DNA of 22,088 bases from WRDF01 sp031552235 (lineage in GTDB: Bacteria > Bacteroidota > Bacteroidia > Bacteroidales > Rikenellaceae). Made by a program: the position numbers and the translations under genes. This document shows, one piece after another, positions 1-7,342 of this stretch; the first letter of the stretch is position 1, and each line of letters begins with the position of its first letter. The notes under the pieces are model-generated. The model searched no databases. It worked only from the letters and a program-made list of their open reading frames with translations, and was not told the DNA's origin. The stretch is from NCBI GenBank assembly GCA_031552235.1, contig JAVBMR010000013.1, positions 1-22,088 of the forward strand, given 5' to 3'.

Positions 1-137
<137 letters not shown>

Positions 138-332
138 AAAAATTTTACTAAAATGATGTTTGAGCACTGACTACTTTATTCCGTTTTTTGGAATTGAGGA
201 CTGTTCGGGGATTCTCATCCATGAACAGCCCGGATAAATTTCTGCATTTCTTTTTCTCTCTTTTACCAGTAAATCAAAGAACCATATTTTGGTTTTTTCA
301 CTCCCCCGAAAAAATGGGCGCGAAAAGGATTA
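138..332 (-). other. 16S rRNA leader with boxA-like antitermination site
   Basis: This transcribed spacer lies between the nearer rRNA promoter and the mature 16S 5' end. It contains a boxA-like GGTTCTTTGA (complement of 274-283), the kind of site bound by Nus factors in rRNA leaders. An inverted pair CTGTTC/GAACAG around 203-230 could be part of a processing stem. No open reading frame of note is present. Together with the two promoters upstream, it accounts for the 138-568 stretch that has no protein gene. Confidence 0.6.
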
Positions 333-364
333 CAAAGTTAATTCAAACTTTTTGATCCGCCAAA
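333..364 (-). promoter_or_regulatory. rRNA promoter, proximal (-33/-7)
   Basis: On the minus strand there is TTTG (complement of 361-364), a 20-nt spacer, then TAACTTTG (complement of 333-340). This fits the Bacteroidetes primary sigma consensus TTTG-N19-21-TAnnTTTG exactly. It sits about 200 nt upstream of the 16S 5' end. Confidence 0.75.
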
Positions 365-415
365 TATTTTCAGAACTTTCGTTTTGAGGAGTGTTGTATT
401 CCTTCAAAGCGGATG

Positions 416-446
416 CAAATGTATGGACTTTTTCAGACTGTGCAAA
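416..446 (-). promoter_or_regulatory. rRNA promoter, distal (-33/-7)
   Basis: A second minus-strand match: TTTG (complement of 443-446), a 19-nt spacer, then TACATTTG (complement of 416-423). It lies about 80 nt upstream of the proximal promoter. The arrangement suggests tandem promoters driving the rRNA operon, as is common for rRNA genes. Confidence 0.65.
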
Positions 447-568
447 TATTTTACTGACTTTTTTTTGAAAAAATCTCACACCCCGCTTCAAACGGCATTC
501 TGAGAGGGGACCGGCAGTTTTTCAGCACCGGCAAAATCTGCCGCCGGGCACAGAACCGTCCGGCCTGA

Positions 569-1441
569 CTATCGGTTCCGACCGCAAAAATAGTCGATCT
601 TCGCGGTCAGCTCCTCGGAATCGTCATCGAATTTCCGGGCGAAAAAGCAGCGTGCCGTTTCGGCAGGCCACTCGCCGGTGGCGGAATCTGGTGCGAAAAG
701 CGGCAAATGTTTGTCGCTTATCACGGCCGGGCCGGACTTTTCCTCGCTCCAATCCGTATATGTCAGGTTGGGTTCTGCCTTCCCGCGGAACGGCGACATG
801 GCCACCAAAGTCTGGAAAAACACCTCGTCGGGGCTGAGCGCCGTGCGGAAAAATTCCGCGTAAGAGGGATTATTATTTAAATATTCCAGTATGAAAGTAA
901 CACAGTCATGGCTGAGCGCCCACCAACTGCTGCCTGTCCACGCCTCGGCGAAAGGATATTTGCGTTTGCGCGCAACCAACCCGAGCGCCTTTTCCAGCCC
1001 CAGTATTATATATGTAAGCGGAGAATGCGCGCGGCGGTCGAAGCCCTCGAAATGGTAGCGGCTTATGCGGGTTTCGGATTTGGGGTACACGAAACCCCTG
1101 CCCATATTCATATACTCGCCGCCACGGGCAAGGACATCGTATAAATATTCCGTCGGTTTTATCGGGTAATCCGTTCCGCTGAAATATGCGTAATAATCGT
1201 AATTTTCCGCCGCGGCCTCACGCATAAGCGTAAGCGTCGCCTCCACCTGGCTGTAGCCGGCCCACCAAACCTCGGTGCGCGGCACGAAAGTAATGCCCGG
1301 AATGTCGCCCAGGCTGTCGGGCATTGGCGACTTGGCGTCTATATGTATATAAAAATGCACCAGGCCGTCGGATAGCGCGATCAACAACCGGCGCAGGTGT
1401 GCATAATTGCCAGACGCCGCTATAAGGTACGCTATCCTCAT
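569..1441 (-). CDS. GT14-family glycosyltransferase (core-2/I-branching enzyme type)
   Basis: A 290-residue protein resembling the beta-1,6-N-acetylglucosaminyltransferase (Branch) family GT14, which transfers a sugar from a UDP-sugar onto a glycan. It starts MRIAYLIAAS, the first beta strand of the nucleotide-binding fold. Family-like motifs follow: HID at 33-35, SGTDYPIK at 88-95, GSSWWALS at 170-177 and SPDEVFFQT at 203-211. E206 aligns with the catalytic Glu of vertebrate core-2 enzymes. I see no signal peptide, so it is probably cytoplasmic and acts on capsule, LPS or glycoprotein glycans. An upstream in-frame extension to 1576 was rejected because it reads through an intergenic hairpin (1497-1521) and has no family similarity. 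The acceptor cannot be told. It lies alone between the proS region and the rRNA promoters; no clear promoter or terminator was found. Confidence 0.85.
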   Translation of the reverse strand: MRIAYLIAASGNYAHLRRLLIALSDGLVHFYIHIDAKSPMPDSLGDIPGITFVPRTEVWWAGYSQVEATLTLMREAAAENYDYYAYFSGTDYPIKPTEYLYDVLARGGEYMNMGRGFVYPKSETRISRYHFEGFDRRAHSPLTYIILGLEKALGLVARKRKYPFAEAWTGSSWWALSHDCVTFILEYLNNNPSYAEFFRTALSPDEVFFQTLVAMSPFRGKAEPNLTYTDWSEEKSGPAVISDKHLPLFAPDSATGEWPAETARCFFARKFDDDSEELTAKIDYFCGRNR

Positions 1442-1496
1442 GGTTTTTAATGCGAAATAGGAGTTAGACGGAATGCCTGCGATGATTATTTCTTCT

Positions 1497-1521
1497 TTAC
1501 TTTTTGGTGGGCAAAAAGTAA
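1497..1521. repeat. Perfect 10-bp intergenic hairpin (TTACTTTTTG type)
   Basis: TTACTTTTTG at 1497-1506 is the exact reverse complement of 1512-1521, with a 5-nt GTGGG loop. It sits in the proS-GT14 spacer. It is similar in style to the hairpins at 8095-8116 and 8241-8262, so it may belong to a dispersed intergenic element. Confidence 0.6.
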
Positions 1522-1660
1522 CCAAAAACCCACCGCCCTCACCGTCGCCTAAGTTTCTCTCGGGAGCTTCCCTCACTACGCGGTAGTTTCGGGTGATCTC
1601 CCTTCGAAACTCTTAACGGCTCCGCTGAACGGGGCGGATCTTTCTTTTCCAGAAGGCCTA
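1522..1660. repeat. Structured intergenic element between proS and the GT14 gene
   Basis: This stretch has no gene but contains nested inverted segments. ACTAC-gcg-GTAGT lies inside TCAC...GTGA, which in turn lies inside GGGAG...CTCCC (about 1561-1602). It follows directly on the 1497-1521 hairpin. From general familiarity with Bacteroidales intergenic DNA it looks like a multi-copy spacer repeat, but copy number cannot be judged from one window. Confidence 0.4.
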
Positions 1661-1665
1661 AATAT

Positions 1666-3150
1666 CTAATACGATCTCGCGAAAAGCACGCGGCCGGCGG
1701 ATGGTTTGCCCGTGACCATGCACTTGCCGGGTTCGGCAGGCATGTCGATCGGGATGCAGCGGATCGTGGCCTTGGTTTCTTCCTTGATTTTCTCCTCGGT
1801 TTCGGGGGTGCCGTCCCAGTGGCAGAGCATGAAGCCGCCCTTTTCGTCGAGCAGGCGCTTAAATTCCTCATAGTCGTCAACCACTGTGGTCATCCTCTCG
1901 CGGAAGGTGAGCGCTTTTTCGAAAATATTTTTCTGGATTTCATCCATCAGCCCTTCGATCATGTCGGCGAGGCCTTCCTGCTGCACGGTTTCTTTTGTCA
2001 GCATGTCGCGGCGGGCGATCTCGATGGTTCCGTTCTGCATATCGCGCGGGCCCATGGCCAGGCGCACAGGCACGCCTTTAAGCTCGTATTCGGCGAATTT
2101 GAAGCCCGAGCGCACGTTGTCGCGGTCGTCTATCTTGACGCTTATGCCGCGCTTTTTCAGCTCGGCGGCGAACTCTTCCATACGCGCCACCACGGCTTTC
2201 AATTCCTCTTCCCCTTTATATATAGGTATCATCACGACCTGTATCGGCGCGAGCTTGGGCGGAAGCACCAGTCCGTTGTTGTCCGAGTGGGCCATTATGA
2301 GCGCCCCCATCAGGCGTGTGGAAACGCCCCACGAAGTCGCCCAAACGTGTTCCAACTTGCCGTCACGGTTGGCGAACTGCACGTCGAACGCCTTGGCGAA
2401 GTTCTGCCCGAGGAAGTGCGACGTTCCGCTTTGCAGCGCCTTGCCGTCCTGCATCAGCGCCTCGATGGTAAGCGTGTCCTCGGCGCCGGCGAAGCGTTCG
2501 TTCTCGCTCTTGTGGCCCACGATTACCGGCACGCCCATAAACTGCTCGGCGAAATCGCGGTATACATGTACCATCTTATATGCCTCCTCAATAGCCTCCT
2601 CGCGGGTTTCATGGGCTGTATGGCCCTCCTGCCACAGGAATTCGGCCGTGCGCAGGAAAAGGCGAGTACGCATTTCCCAGCGTACCACGTTCGCCCACTG
2701 GTTGCACAGGATGGGCAGGTCGCGGTAGGACTGTATCCAGCCCTTGTATGTGTTCCAGATAATGGTTTCCGAAGTGGGGCGCACGATCAGTTCCTCTTCG
2801 AGCTTGGCGTCGGGATCGACCACCACTCCCTTGCCCTCGGGGTCGTTCATAAGGCGATAGTGCGTCACTACGGCGCACTCCTTGGCGAAGCCCTCGACAT
2901 GTTTAGCCTCCTTGCTGAAGAACGACTTGGGGATGAACAGCGGGAAATAGGCGTTCACGTGCCCCGTGTCCTTGAACATCTGGTCGAGGGCACGCTGCAT
3001 CTTCTCCCATATCGCATACCCGTAGGGCTTTATGACCATACATCCGCGCACGGACGAATTCTCAGCCAGGCCAGCCTTCCCAACAAGGTCGTTATACCAT
3101 TGGGAATAGTTTTCTTCCCTGCTCGTCAGTTCTTTCAACTCTTTAGCCAT
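1666..3150 (-). CDS. proS: Proline--tRNA ligase (archaeal/eukaryotic-type ProRS)
   Basis: A 494-residue cytoplasmic class II aminoacyl-tRNA synthetase that charges tRNA-Pro with proline. It is the short form without the editing insertion of E. coli ProRS, with the C-terminal extension of the eukaryote/archaeon-like type. Visible features are RPTSE at 124-128, motif 2 RWEMRTRLFLRTAEF from 157, the proline-site run QEGHTAH at 174-180, GTSHFLGQNF near 242-251, motif 3 around GVSTRLMGAL (R279), an anticodon-binding domain from about 302, and a C-terminal tail ending VLFARSY. The C-terminal metal-site region shows Cys443, Cys465 and Cys477; a fourth Cys is not obvious. Length is normal for the family. 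The start is supported by a TAnnTTTG promoter just upstream. Transcribed in the same direction as the rRNA but from its own promoter. Confidence 0.97.
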   Translation of the reverse strand: MAKELKELTSREENYSQWYNDLVGKAGLAENSSVRGCMVIKPYGYAIWEKMQRALDQMFKDTGHVNAYFPLFIPKSFFSKEAKHVEGFAKECAVVTHYRLMNDPEGKGVVVDPDAKLEEELIVRPTSETIIWNTYKGWIQSYRDLPILCNQWANVVRWEMRTRLFLRTAEFLWQEGHTAHETREEAIEEAYKMVHVYRDFAEQFMGVPVIVGHKSENERFAGAEDTLTIEALMQDGKALQSGTSHFLGQNFAKAFDVQFANRDGKLEHVWATSWGVSTRLMGALIMAHSDNNGLVLPPKLAPIQVVMIPIYKGEEELKAVVARMEEFAAELKKRGISVKIDDRDNVRSGFKFAEYELKGVPVRLAMGPRDMQNGTIEIARRDMLTKETVQQEGLADMIEGLMDEIQKNIFEKALTFRERMTTVVDDYEEFKRLLDEKGGFMLCHWDGTPETEEKIKEETKATIRCIPIDMPAEPGKCMVTGKPSAGRVLFARSY

Positions 3151-3170
3151 TTTTCACTCGATTTTACGCG

Positions 3171-3178
3171 CAAAGTTA
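3171..3178 (-). promoter_or_regulatory. proS promoter -7 element
   Basis: TAACTTTG on the minus strand, 21 nt from the proS ATG. It matches the Bacteroidetes TAnnTTTG consensus and implies a very short leader. No convincing -33 TTTG is seen. Confidence 0.55.
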
Positions 3179-3355
3179 TCTTTTTTTTGTAATTATCCGC
3201 ATATTTGCTCCGGGTAGTTACCCTCTCCGTGCAACAAATGGCAGGCGGCCGCGTCTTGTTGTTAGGAAGGGCGAAGCGACAGGGGAAGCCCGGATATACG
3301 AAAACAAGCCCTGCGGCGTTTTACATCAACAGGGGGAAATATAATTTTCAAGACC

Positions 3356-4735
3356 ATGAAAAATTTAAGGAATATTTTAGGCGTGATAGCGGCAGGGCTT
3401 GCAACCCTCGCGCTGAGCACCAACTGCGCCGGCACGTCGAAGGGGGCGGGCAGTTCCAACGACGACCTTCAGAACAGGATCGCCATAGCCGAACGCCAGC
3501 GCCTCGAAGCCGAGGCCCAGGCCGCCGAGGCACGCGCGAAGGAAGCCGCCATAAAGGCCCGCCTCGCGGAGGCCGACCTGAGCAGCGCGGTGTCGACCCT
3601 GAACCAGTCGGGCTCGGGCAGCCTCGCGGCAAGCGGCAATCCCGGGTCGTATGAACTCATGCTCAGGGGCGACAACTCACAGTATGTCGACGAGGGTATG
3701 ACCTATTCGGAGATCCTCCGCGGCAAGAGCGCCGAGACCTATACCTCGAAATCGGTAACTTACAACTACAACATATCCGCAGGCAGCGGCGTGTGGCTCG
3801 AACCGCGATACATCACGTCATTCTACGGGAGCTGGAACAGCAGGCCGTCATCGGGCGTCAGCATCAGCATAGGCGTGTACGACCCGTGGGGCGGATGGGG
3901 ATACGGATACAGTCCATACTACTGGAACACATGGCCCAGTTGGTATTGTAATGACTATTGCTGGGACAGATGGGGATATTACGGGCCTGGCTGGGGATAC
4001 GATTATTACCGCCCCCGGGGATATTATTACGCCCCCTATTACTACGACCGCGGATATCATTACAACAGCTACACCGGCTCGACGATAAGGCCGAACGACA
4101 GGTACCGCGGCGGTGTCGTAACTCCGGCATACAGAAGGACTCCGACATCCGGCAGCGCAACATCCCGCAACAGTTATTATCCGTCGAAAGGCAGCGCGAC
4201 ATACCGCGGCGCCACCCAGAGGACGGTCGGCCCCCAGACAGGAAGCGGCAGTTCGCACCGCGACGCGCAAAACTCCTCTGTAAGGCAGGGTACGAGCAGG
4301 ACGGCAGGGTCGAGCTCGTCGGGCAGCAGCACATACCGCAGTGCGCCATCTGGCAGCAGCTCATCTTCGAGAAGCAGTGTACCAAGCAATAATTCTTCGA
4401 ACAGCTCGACATCAAGGAGCAGTACGCCAAGCAGTAGTTCGTCGAGAGGTTCGTCGGGCAGCAGTTCCAGTTCTTCAAGTAGTTCGACATCGAGAAGCAG
4501 TACGCCGAGCAGTAGCTCTTCGAGCAATTCATCGTCGAGAAGTTCTTCTGGCAGCAGCTCTTCAAGCAGTTCGTCTTCAAGGAGCAGTGCGCCGAGCAGC
4601 AGTTCGTCATCAGGTTCTTACCGCAGCGCACCGTCGAGCGGCAGTTCTTCGAGCAGCGCGCCGTCAAGAAGTTCAGGCAGTTCTTCGTCAAGCTCTTCAT
4701 CGAGAAGCGCGGGCGGCAGTTCGTCGAGCCGCTAA
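3356..4735 (+). CDS. Envelope protein with coiled coil, Tyr/Trp/Gly-rich middle and long Ser-rich tail
   Basis: A 459-residue protein of unknown function. The N terminus is a signal sequence (charged MKNLR, hydrophobic to about residue 20) with Cys24 after STN; this may be an atypical lipobox, so lipidation is possible but unsure. Residues ~37-82 are Ala/Glu/Arg-rich heptads, a probable short coiled coil. About 98-175 look folded. Residues ~177-245 are extremely rich in Tyr, Trp and Gly (repeats like WGYGYSPYYW). From about 320 to the end the sequence is almost only Ser with Arg, Thr, Pro, Gly and Ala, in imperfect repeats of the SRSSTPSSSSS type. Serine is written with mixed AGC, AGT, TCG, TCA and TCT codons, so selection acts on the protein rather than on one DNA repeat unit. 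It ends before a strong terminator. The leader 3208-3355 shows only a one-mismatch promoter (CATATTTG at 3200-3207). Confidence 0.85.
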   Translation: MKNLRNILGVIAAGLATLALSTNCAGTSKGAGSSNDDLQNRIAIAERQRLEAEAQAAEARAKEAAIKARLAEADLSSAVSTLNQSGSGSLAASGNPGSYELMLRGDNSQYVDEGMTYSEILRGKSAETYTSKSVTYNYNISAGSGVWLEPRYITSFYGSWNSRPSSGVSISIGVYDPWGGWGYGYSPYYWNTWPSWYCNDYCWDRWGYYGPGWGYDYYRPRGYYYAPYYYDRGYHYNSYTGSTIRPNDRYRGGVVTPAYRRTPTSGSATSRNSYYPSKGSATYRGATQRTVGPQTGSGSSHRDAQNSSVRQGTSRTAGSSSSGSSTYRSAPSGSSSSSRSSVPSNNSSNSSTSRSSTPSSSSSRGSSGSSSSSSSSSTSRSSTPSSSSSSNSSSRSSSGSSSSSSSSSRSSAPSSSSSSGSYRSAPSSGSSSSSAPSRSSGSSSSSSSSRSAGGSSSSR

Positions 4736-4747
4736 AGTCAACCGCTC

Positions 4748-4790
4748 AAAACAGCGATGCCTCCCGGAATCCGGGAGGCATCGCTGTTTT
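4748..4790. terminator. Bidirectional intrinsic terminator
   Basis: Perfect 20-bp arms (4748-4767 and 4771-4790) around a 3-nt AAT loop, with A-rich 5' and T-rich 3' ends. Either strand therefore yields a GC stem followed by a U run. It lies between two convergent genes and can end both. Confidence 0.9.
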
Positions 4791-4807
4791 AACCCGCCAC
4801 ATCATTC

Positions 4808-5767
4808 TCAGTCGCGCACGAGCGACACGAAAACCGGCAGGTGGTCGCTGTAACCGCCAATATATACCCCGCCTGCGAATGTCCTGAGCGGATAGCCTTT
4901 GCGGGAAACAGTTTCGCCGTCGAGCATCCACGGGCGCAGGAAAACGCCCGAATCGAGGTAGCGAAACCCATCGCCGCCAAGGAAGCGTGTACTCAGGAAA
5001 ATATTATCGTACAGCAGCCAACGGTTGTTGTAAACATATGACCCCACGCCTTTCGCGGCGAGCGGGGCCAAAGGCGCAAACAACGGACGGCGGCCGTCGA
5101 CCGCAACATCAGCCGTGTAGAACCGGCGGCGCATCGCCCTGTCGGCAGGATCGGCGTTGAAGTCGCCGGCCAATATGACGCGGGCATCCCTGTCTTTACC
5201 ATGTATATACTCGACCAGGCCGTAGAGCGAGGCCAGCGCGCGGTCGCGGTAACGCGCGCTGTTCATCTGCGACGGCAGGTGGCATACCAGCACGTCCACA
5301 CGCTCCCCATACAACTCGCCGCGCACGTAAAGCACCTCGCGGGACGAGGCGACCTTCATCAGCCGGGCGGTGTCCGGCACGAATTTATCGCCCTTATATA
5401 ACAGCGCATGGTCCATGCCCCTGTCATCGCCGCCCGACAGGAAAATGTAGTTGTAATCGGTCTTGAGCGTCACGACAAGGCCGCGGACGGCGGTTTCGCT
5501 CTCGACTTCGGCCAGGCCCACTATGTCCGCTCCGAGTTCATCAAGCACCCGCGCAATATTCCCGAGCTTGGCTGCATAGCGCACCGAATCCCACTTCATC
5601 CTGCCGCCTGGAAGGTAATCGGCGTCGCTGCCCGAAGGGTCGGGAACGGTATCGTAGAGGTTCTCGACATTATAAAAGGCGACCTTAGCCACATCGCGCG
5701 CCCAAACGCCGGCCGGCACTGCGCACAGCAAAAAAACCGCTGAAAAAATATTCCTGAATGTCCGCAT
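4808..5767 (-). CDS. Secreted endonuclease/exonuclease/phosphatase-family protein
   Basis: A 319-residue protein of the EEP (DNase I/exonuclease III-like) fold, which hydrolyses phosphodiester or phosphomonoester bonds using a divalent metal. A signal peptide (MRTFRN, hydrophobic core, cleavage near VWA-RD at 23/24) places it outside the cytoplasm. Motifs in order: FYNVENLYD (N33, E35), GLAEVES (E87/E89), CHLPSQ (H163), GDFNADP (D202, N204), YDNIFLS at 253-259 and the terminal SDHLPV (D308, H309). All core catalytic residues look present, so it should be active. The substrate (nucleic acid, lipid or other) cannot be told. The ATG at 5767 was chosen because it begins the signal peptide; a GTG nine codons upstream overlaps the promoter. 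It converges on the Ser-rich protein gene and diverges from the aminopeptidase gene. Confidence 0.88.
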   Translation of the reverse strand: MRTFRNIFSAVFLLCAVPAGVWARDVAKVAFYNVENLYDTVPDPSGSDADYLPGGRMKWDSVRYAAKLGNIARVLDELGADIVGLAEVESETAVRGLVVTLKTDYNYIFLSGGDDRGMDHALLYKGDKFVPDTARLMKVASSREVLYVRGELYGERVDVLVCHLPSQMNSARYRDRALASLYGLVEYIHGKDRDARVILAGDFNADPADRAMRRRFYTADVAVDGRRPLFAPLAPLAAKGVGSYVYNNRWLLYDNIFLSTRFLGGDGFRYLDSGVFLRPWMLDGETVSRKGYPLRTFAGGVYIGGYSDHLPVFVSLVRD

Positions 5768-5793
5768 CGGGTTATGGCATAAAATATGACTCA

Positions 5794-5801
5794 CAAATAT
5801 A
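5794..5801 (-). promoter_or_regulatory. -7 element for the EEP-family gene
   Basis: TATATTTG on the minus strand, 27 nt before the chosen ATG. It lies only 9 nt from the opposing element at 5811-5818, so two divergent promoters are packed together here. The -33 is unclear. Confidence 0.5.
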
Positions 5802-5810
5802 ACTTTTTCC

Positions 5811-5818
5811 TACCTTTG
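5811..5818 (+). promoter_or_regulatory. -7 element for the aminopeptidase-tsaB unit
   Basis: TACCTTTG on the plus strand matches TAnnTTTG. Transcription from it would include the tandem hairpins at 5842-5910 as a leader of about 115 nt. Confidence 0.5.
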
Positions 5819-5841
5819 AGAAAGAATTAGATTCTATTTTT

Positions 5842-5910
5842 CGGGTTGCCATGCAACCCGCGGCTTCCCGCCCGTGGCGCGGAGCGCCAGCGGGGGACGG
5901 GCGGAAGCCG
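5842..5910 (+). repeat. Tandem GC-rich hairpins in the aminopeptidase leader
   Basis: Hairpin 1 is CGGGTTGC (5842-5849), loop CAT, then GCAACCCG (5853-5860). Hairpin 2 is immediately adjacent: 5861-5875 pairs with 5897-5910 (14 bp with one bulged C) and encloses an inner GGCGC-gga-GCGCC stem (5876-5888). The region is far more GC-rich than its AT-rich flanks. It may be a REP-like intergenic repeat or a structured 5' UTR. It is open in the gene's frame from an ATG at 5851, but the encoded peptide looks non-native. Confidence 0.7.
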
Positions 5911-5937
5911 AAAATTACATTAAATATATCCAAAAAT

Positions 5938-7341
5938 ATGTTCCCTGCCGCCACATATTCCGAGCGCCGCGACCTGCTGAGGCAGAGGGTCACGCAGGGC
6001 GGCATCATACTGTTGCCCGGAAATATCGGCTCACCCGTGAACTATCCGGACAACCAGTACCGCTTCCGCCAGGACAGCACGTTCCTGTATTTCTTCGGCC
6101 TCAACCGCGCAGGCTTGTGGGCGATCCTCGACACCGATTCGGGCGAAGACACCCTCTACGGCGACGACGCCTCGATGGACGACATAATCTGGAGCGGCCC
6201 CCAGCCATCGCTGCGCAAGATGGCGGAAGGCGCGGGCGTAACGTCAACAGCATCGTTCGACAAGCTGCGCGAAGACCTCGCCCTTGCCATACGCAAAGGC
6301 CGCCGCATACATTTCCTGCCGCCCTACCGTGCCGAGACGAAACTCGAATTCTCGTCCCTGCTTGGGATATGTGCCGACGCCCTGCACGACCGCGCTTCGA
6401 TCGAACTGGCGCTGGCGGTGGTTTCGCTGCGCGACAAAAAATCCGCCGAAGAAATAGCCGAGATAGAACGTGCGTGCGAGATAGCATATAAAATGCACAC
6501 GACGGCAATGCGCATGTGCCGTCCGGGCGCAACGGAACGCGAGATCGCCGGTGCGATAGAGGGCGTAGCCCTGCAATACGGCTGGGGCGTGGCGTTCCCG
6601 TCGATAGTGTCGCAGAACGGGGAAACGCTCCATAATCATTCGCACGACGGCACCCTCGAAAAAGGGCGCCTGCTGCTGTGCGACGCCGGGGCCGAAACAA
6701 CGATGAGCTATTGCAGCGACATCACGCGCACCATCCCCGTAAGCGGCCGCTTCAGCCCTGTGCAAAAGGACATATATAACATAGTGCTCGCGGCCAGCCG
6801 CCGGGCGTTCGAAACCGCAGCCCCAGGCAAGCTCTACCACGACATCCACCTCGAAGCCTGCCTCGTGATAGCCGATGGCCTACGAAGCCTCGGGATCATG
6901 AAAGGCGACCCGCAGGAAGCCGTAGCCGCGGGGGCGCACGCCCTTTTCATGCCCCACGGCCTGGGCCATATGATGGGGCTGGACGTACACGACATGGAGA
7001 ATATCGGAGAAAAATATGTAGGTTACGACCTCGAAACCAAACGCAGCGAACAACTGGGCGTCAGCATGCTGCGCATGGGCCGCCGCCTTCAGCCTGGCAT
7101 GGTCATGACCGTCGAGCCGGGCATTTATTTCATCCCGGCCTACATGGAAAAATGGCGCAGCGAGGGAATTAACAAAGAGTTCATTAATTTTGCAGCGGCA
7201 GGGAAGTACGCCGGATTCGGGGGCATTCGCATCGAGGACGACCTGCTCGTTACCGAAACGGGCAACCGCATACTCGGCGAGAGGCGCGCTCCGGTCACAG
7301 TCGCCGAGATCGAAGAATTCATGAAAAACGCAAAAGCATAA
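5938..7341 (+). CDS. pepP: M24-family Xaa-Pro aminopeptidase (aminopeptidase P type)
   Basis: A 467-residue cytoplasmic metallopeptidase that removes an N-terminal residue preceding proline. The N-terminal AMP_N-like domain contains YRFRQDSTFLYFFGL at 41-55, typical of aminopeptidase P. The C-terminal pita-bread domain carries the full dinuclear metal set: D249 (LLCDAG), D261 (CSDITRT), H344 (GLGHMMG), E393 (TVEPGIY) and E433 (RIEDDLL). The start MFPAATYSERRDLL was chosen at 5938; the longer in-frame version from 5851 would translate the GC-rich hairpin element. The stop is followed after one base by the tsaB start, so the two are probably translationally coupled. Confidence 0.93.
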   Translation: MFPAATYSERRDLLRQRVTQGGIILLPGNIGSPVNYPDNQYRFRQDSTFLYFFGLNRAGLWAILDTDSGEDTLYGDDASMDDIIWSGPQPSLRKMAEGAGVTSTASFDKLREDLALAIRKGRRIHFLPPYRAETKLEFSSLLGICADALHDRASIELALAVVSLRDKKSAEEIAEIERACEIAYKMHTTAMRMCRPGATEREIAGAIEGVALQYGWGVAFPSIVSQNGETLHNHSHDGTLEKGRLLLCDAGAETTMSYCSDITRTIPVSGRFSPVQKDIYNIVLAASRRAFETAAPGKLYHDIHLEACLVIADGLRSLGIMKGDPQEAVAAGAHALFMPHGLGHMMGLDVHDMENIGEKYVGYDLETKRSEQLGVSMLRMGRRLQPGMVMTVEPGIYFIPAYMEKWRSEGINKEFINFAAAGKYAGFGGIRIEDDLLVTETGNRILGERRAPVTVAEIEEFMKNAKA

Positions 7342-7342
7342 C

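Noticed and set aside
1819..3192. 457-codon open frame opposite proS
   Set aside because: It is antisense to an obvious ProRS, with low-information, His/Leu/Val-rich composition and no domain. Shadow ORF.
3864..4700. Ser/Cys/Asn-rich antisense frame and Leu/Glu-rich antisense frame over the serine repeat
   Set aside because: Both are the expected reverse readings of serine codons (AGC/TCG) and have no independent start signals.
5851..5937. 29-codon N-terminal extension of the aminopeptidase
   Set aside because: It translates two GC-rich hairpins into an Arg/Pro/Gly-rich peptide unlike the family; the AMP_N domain starts at 5938.
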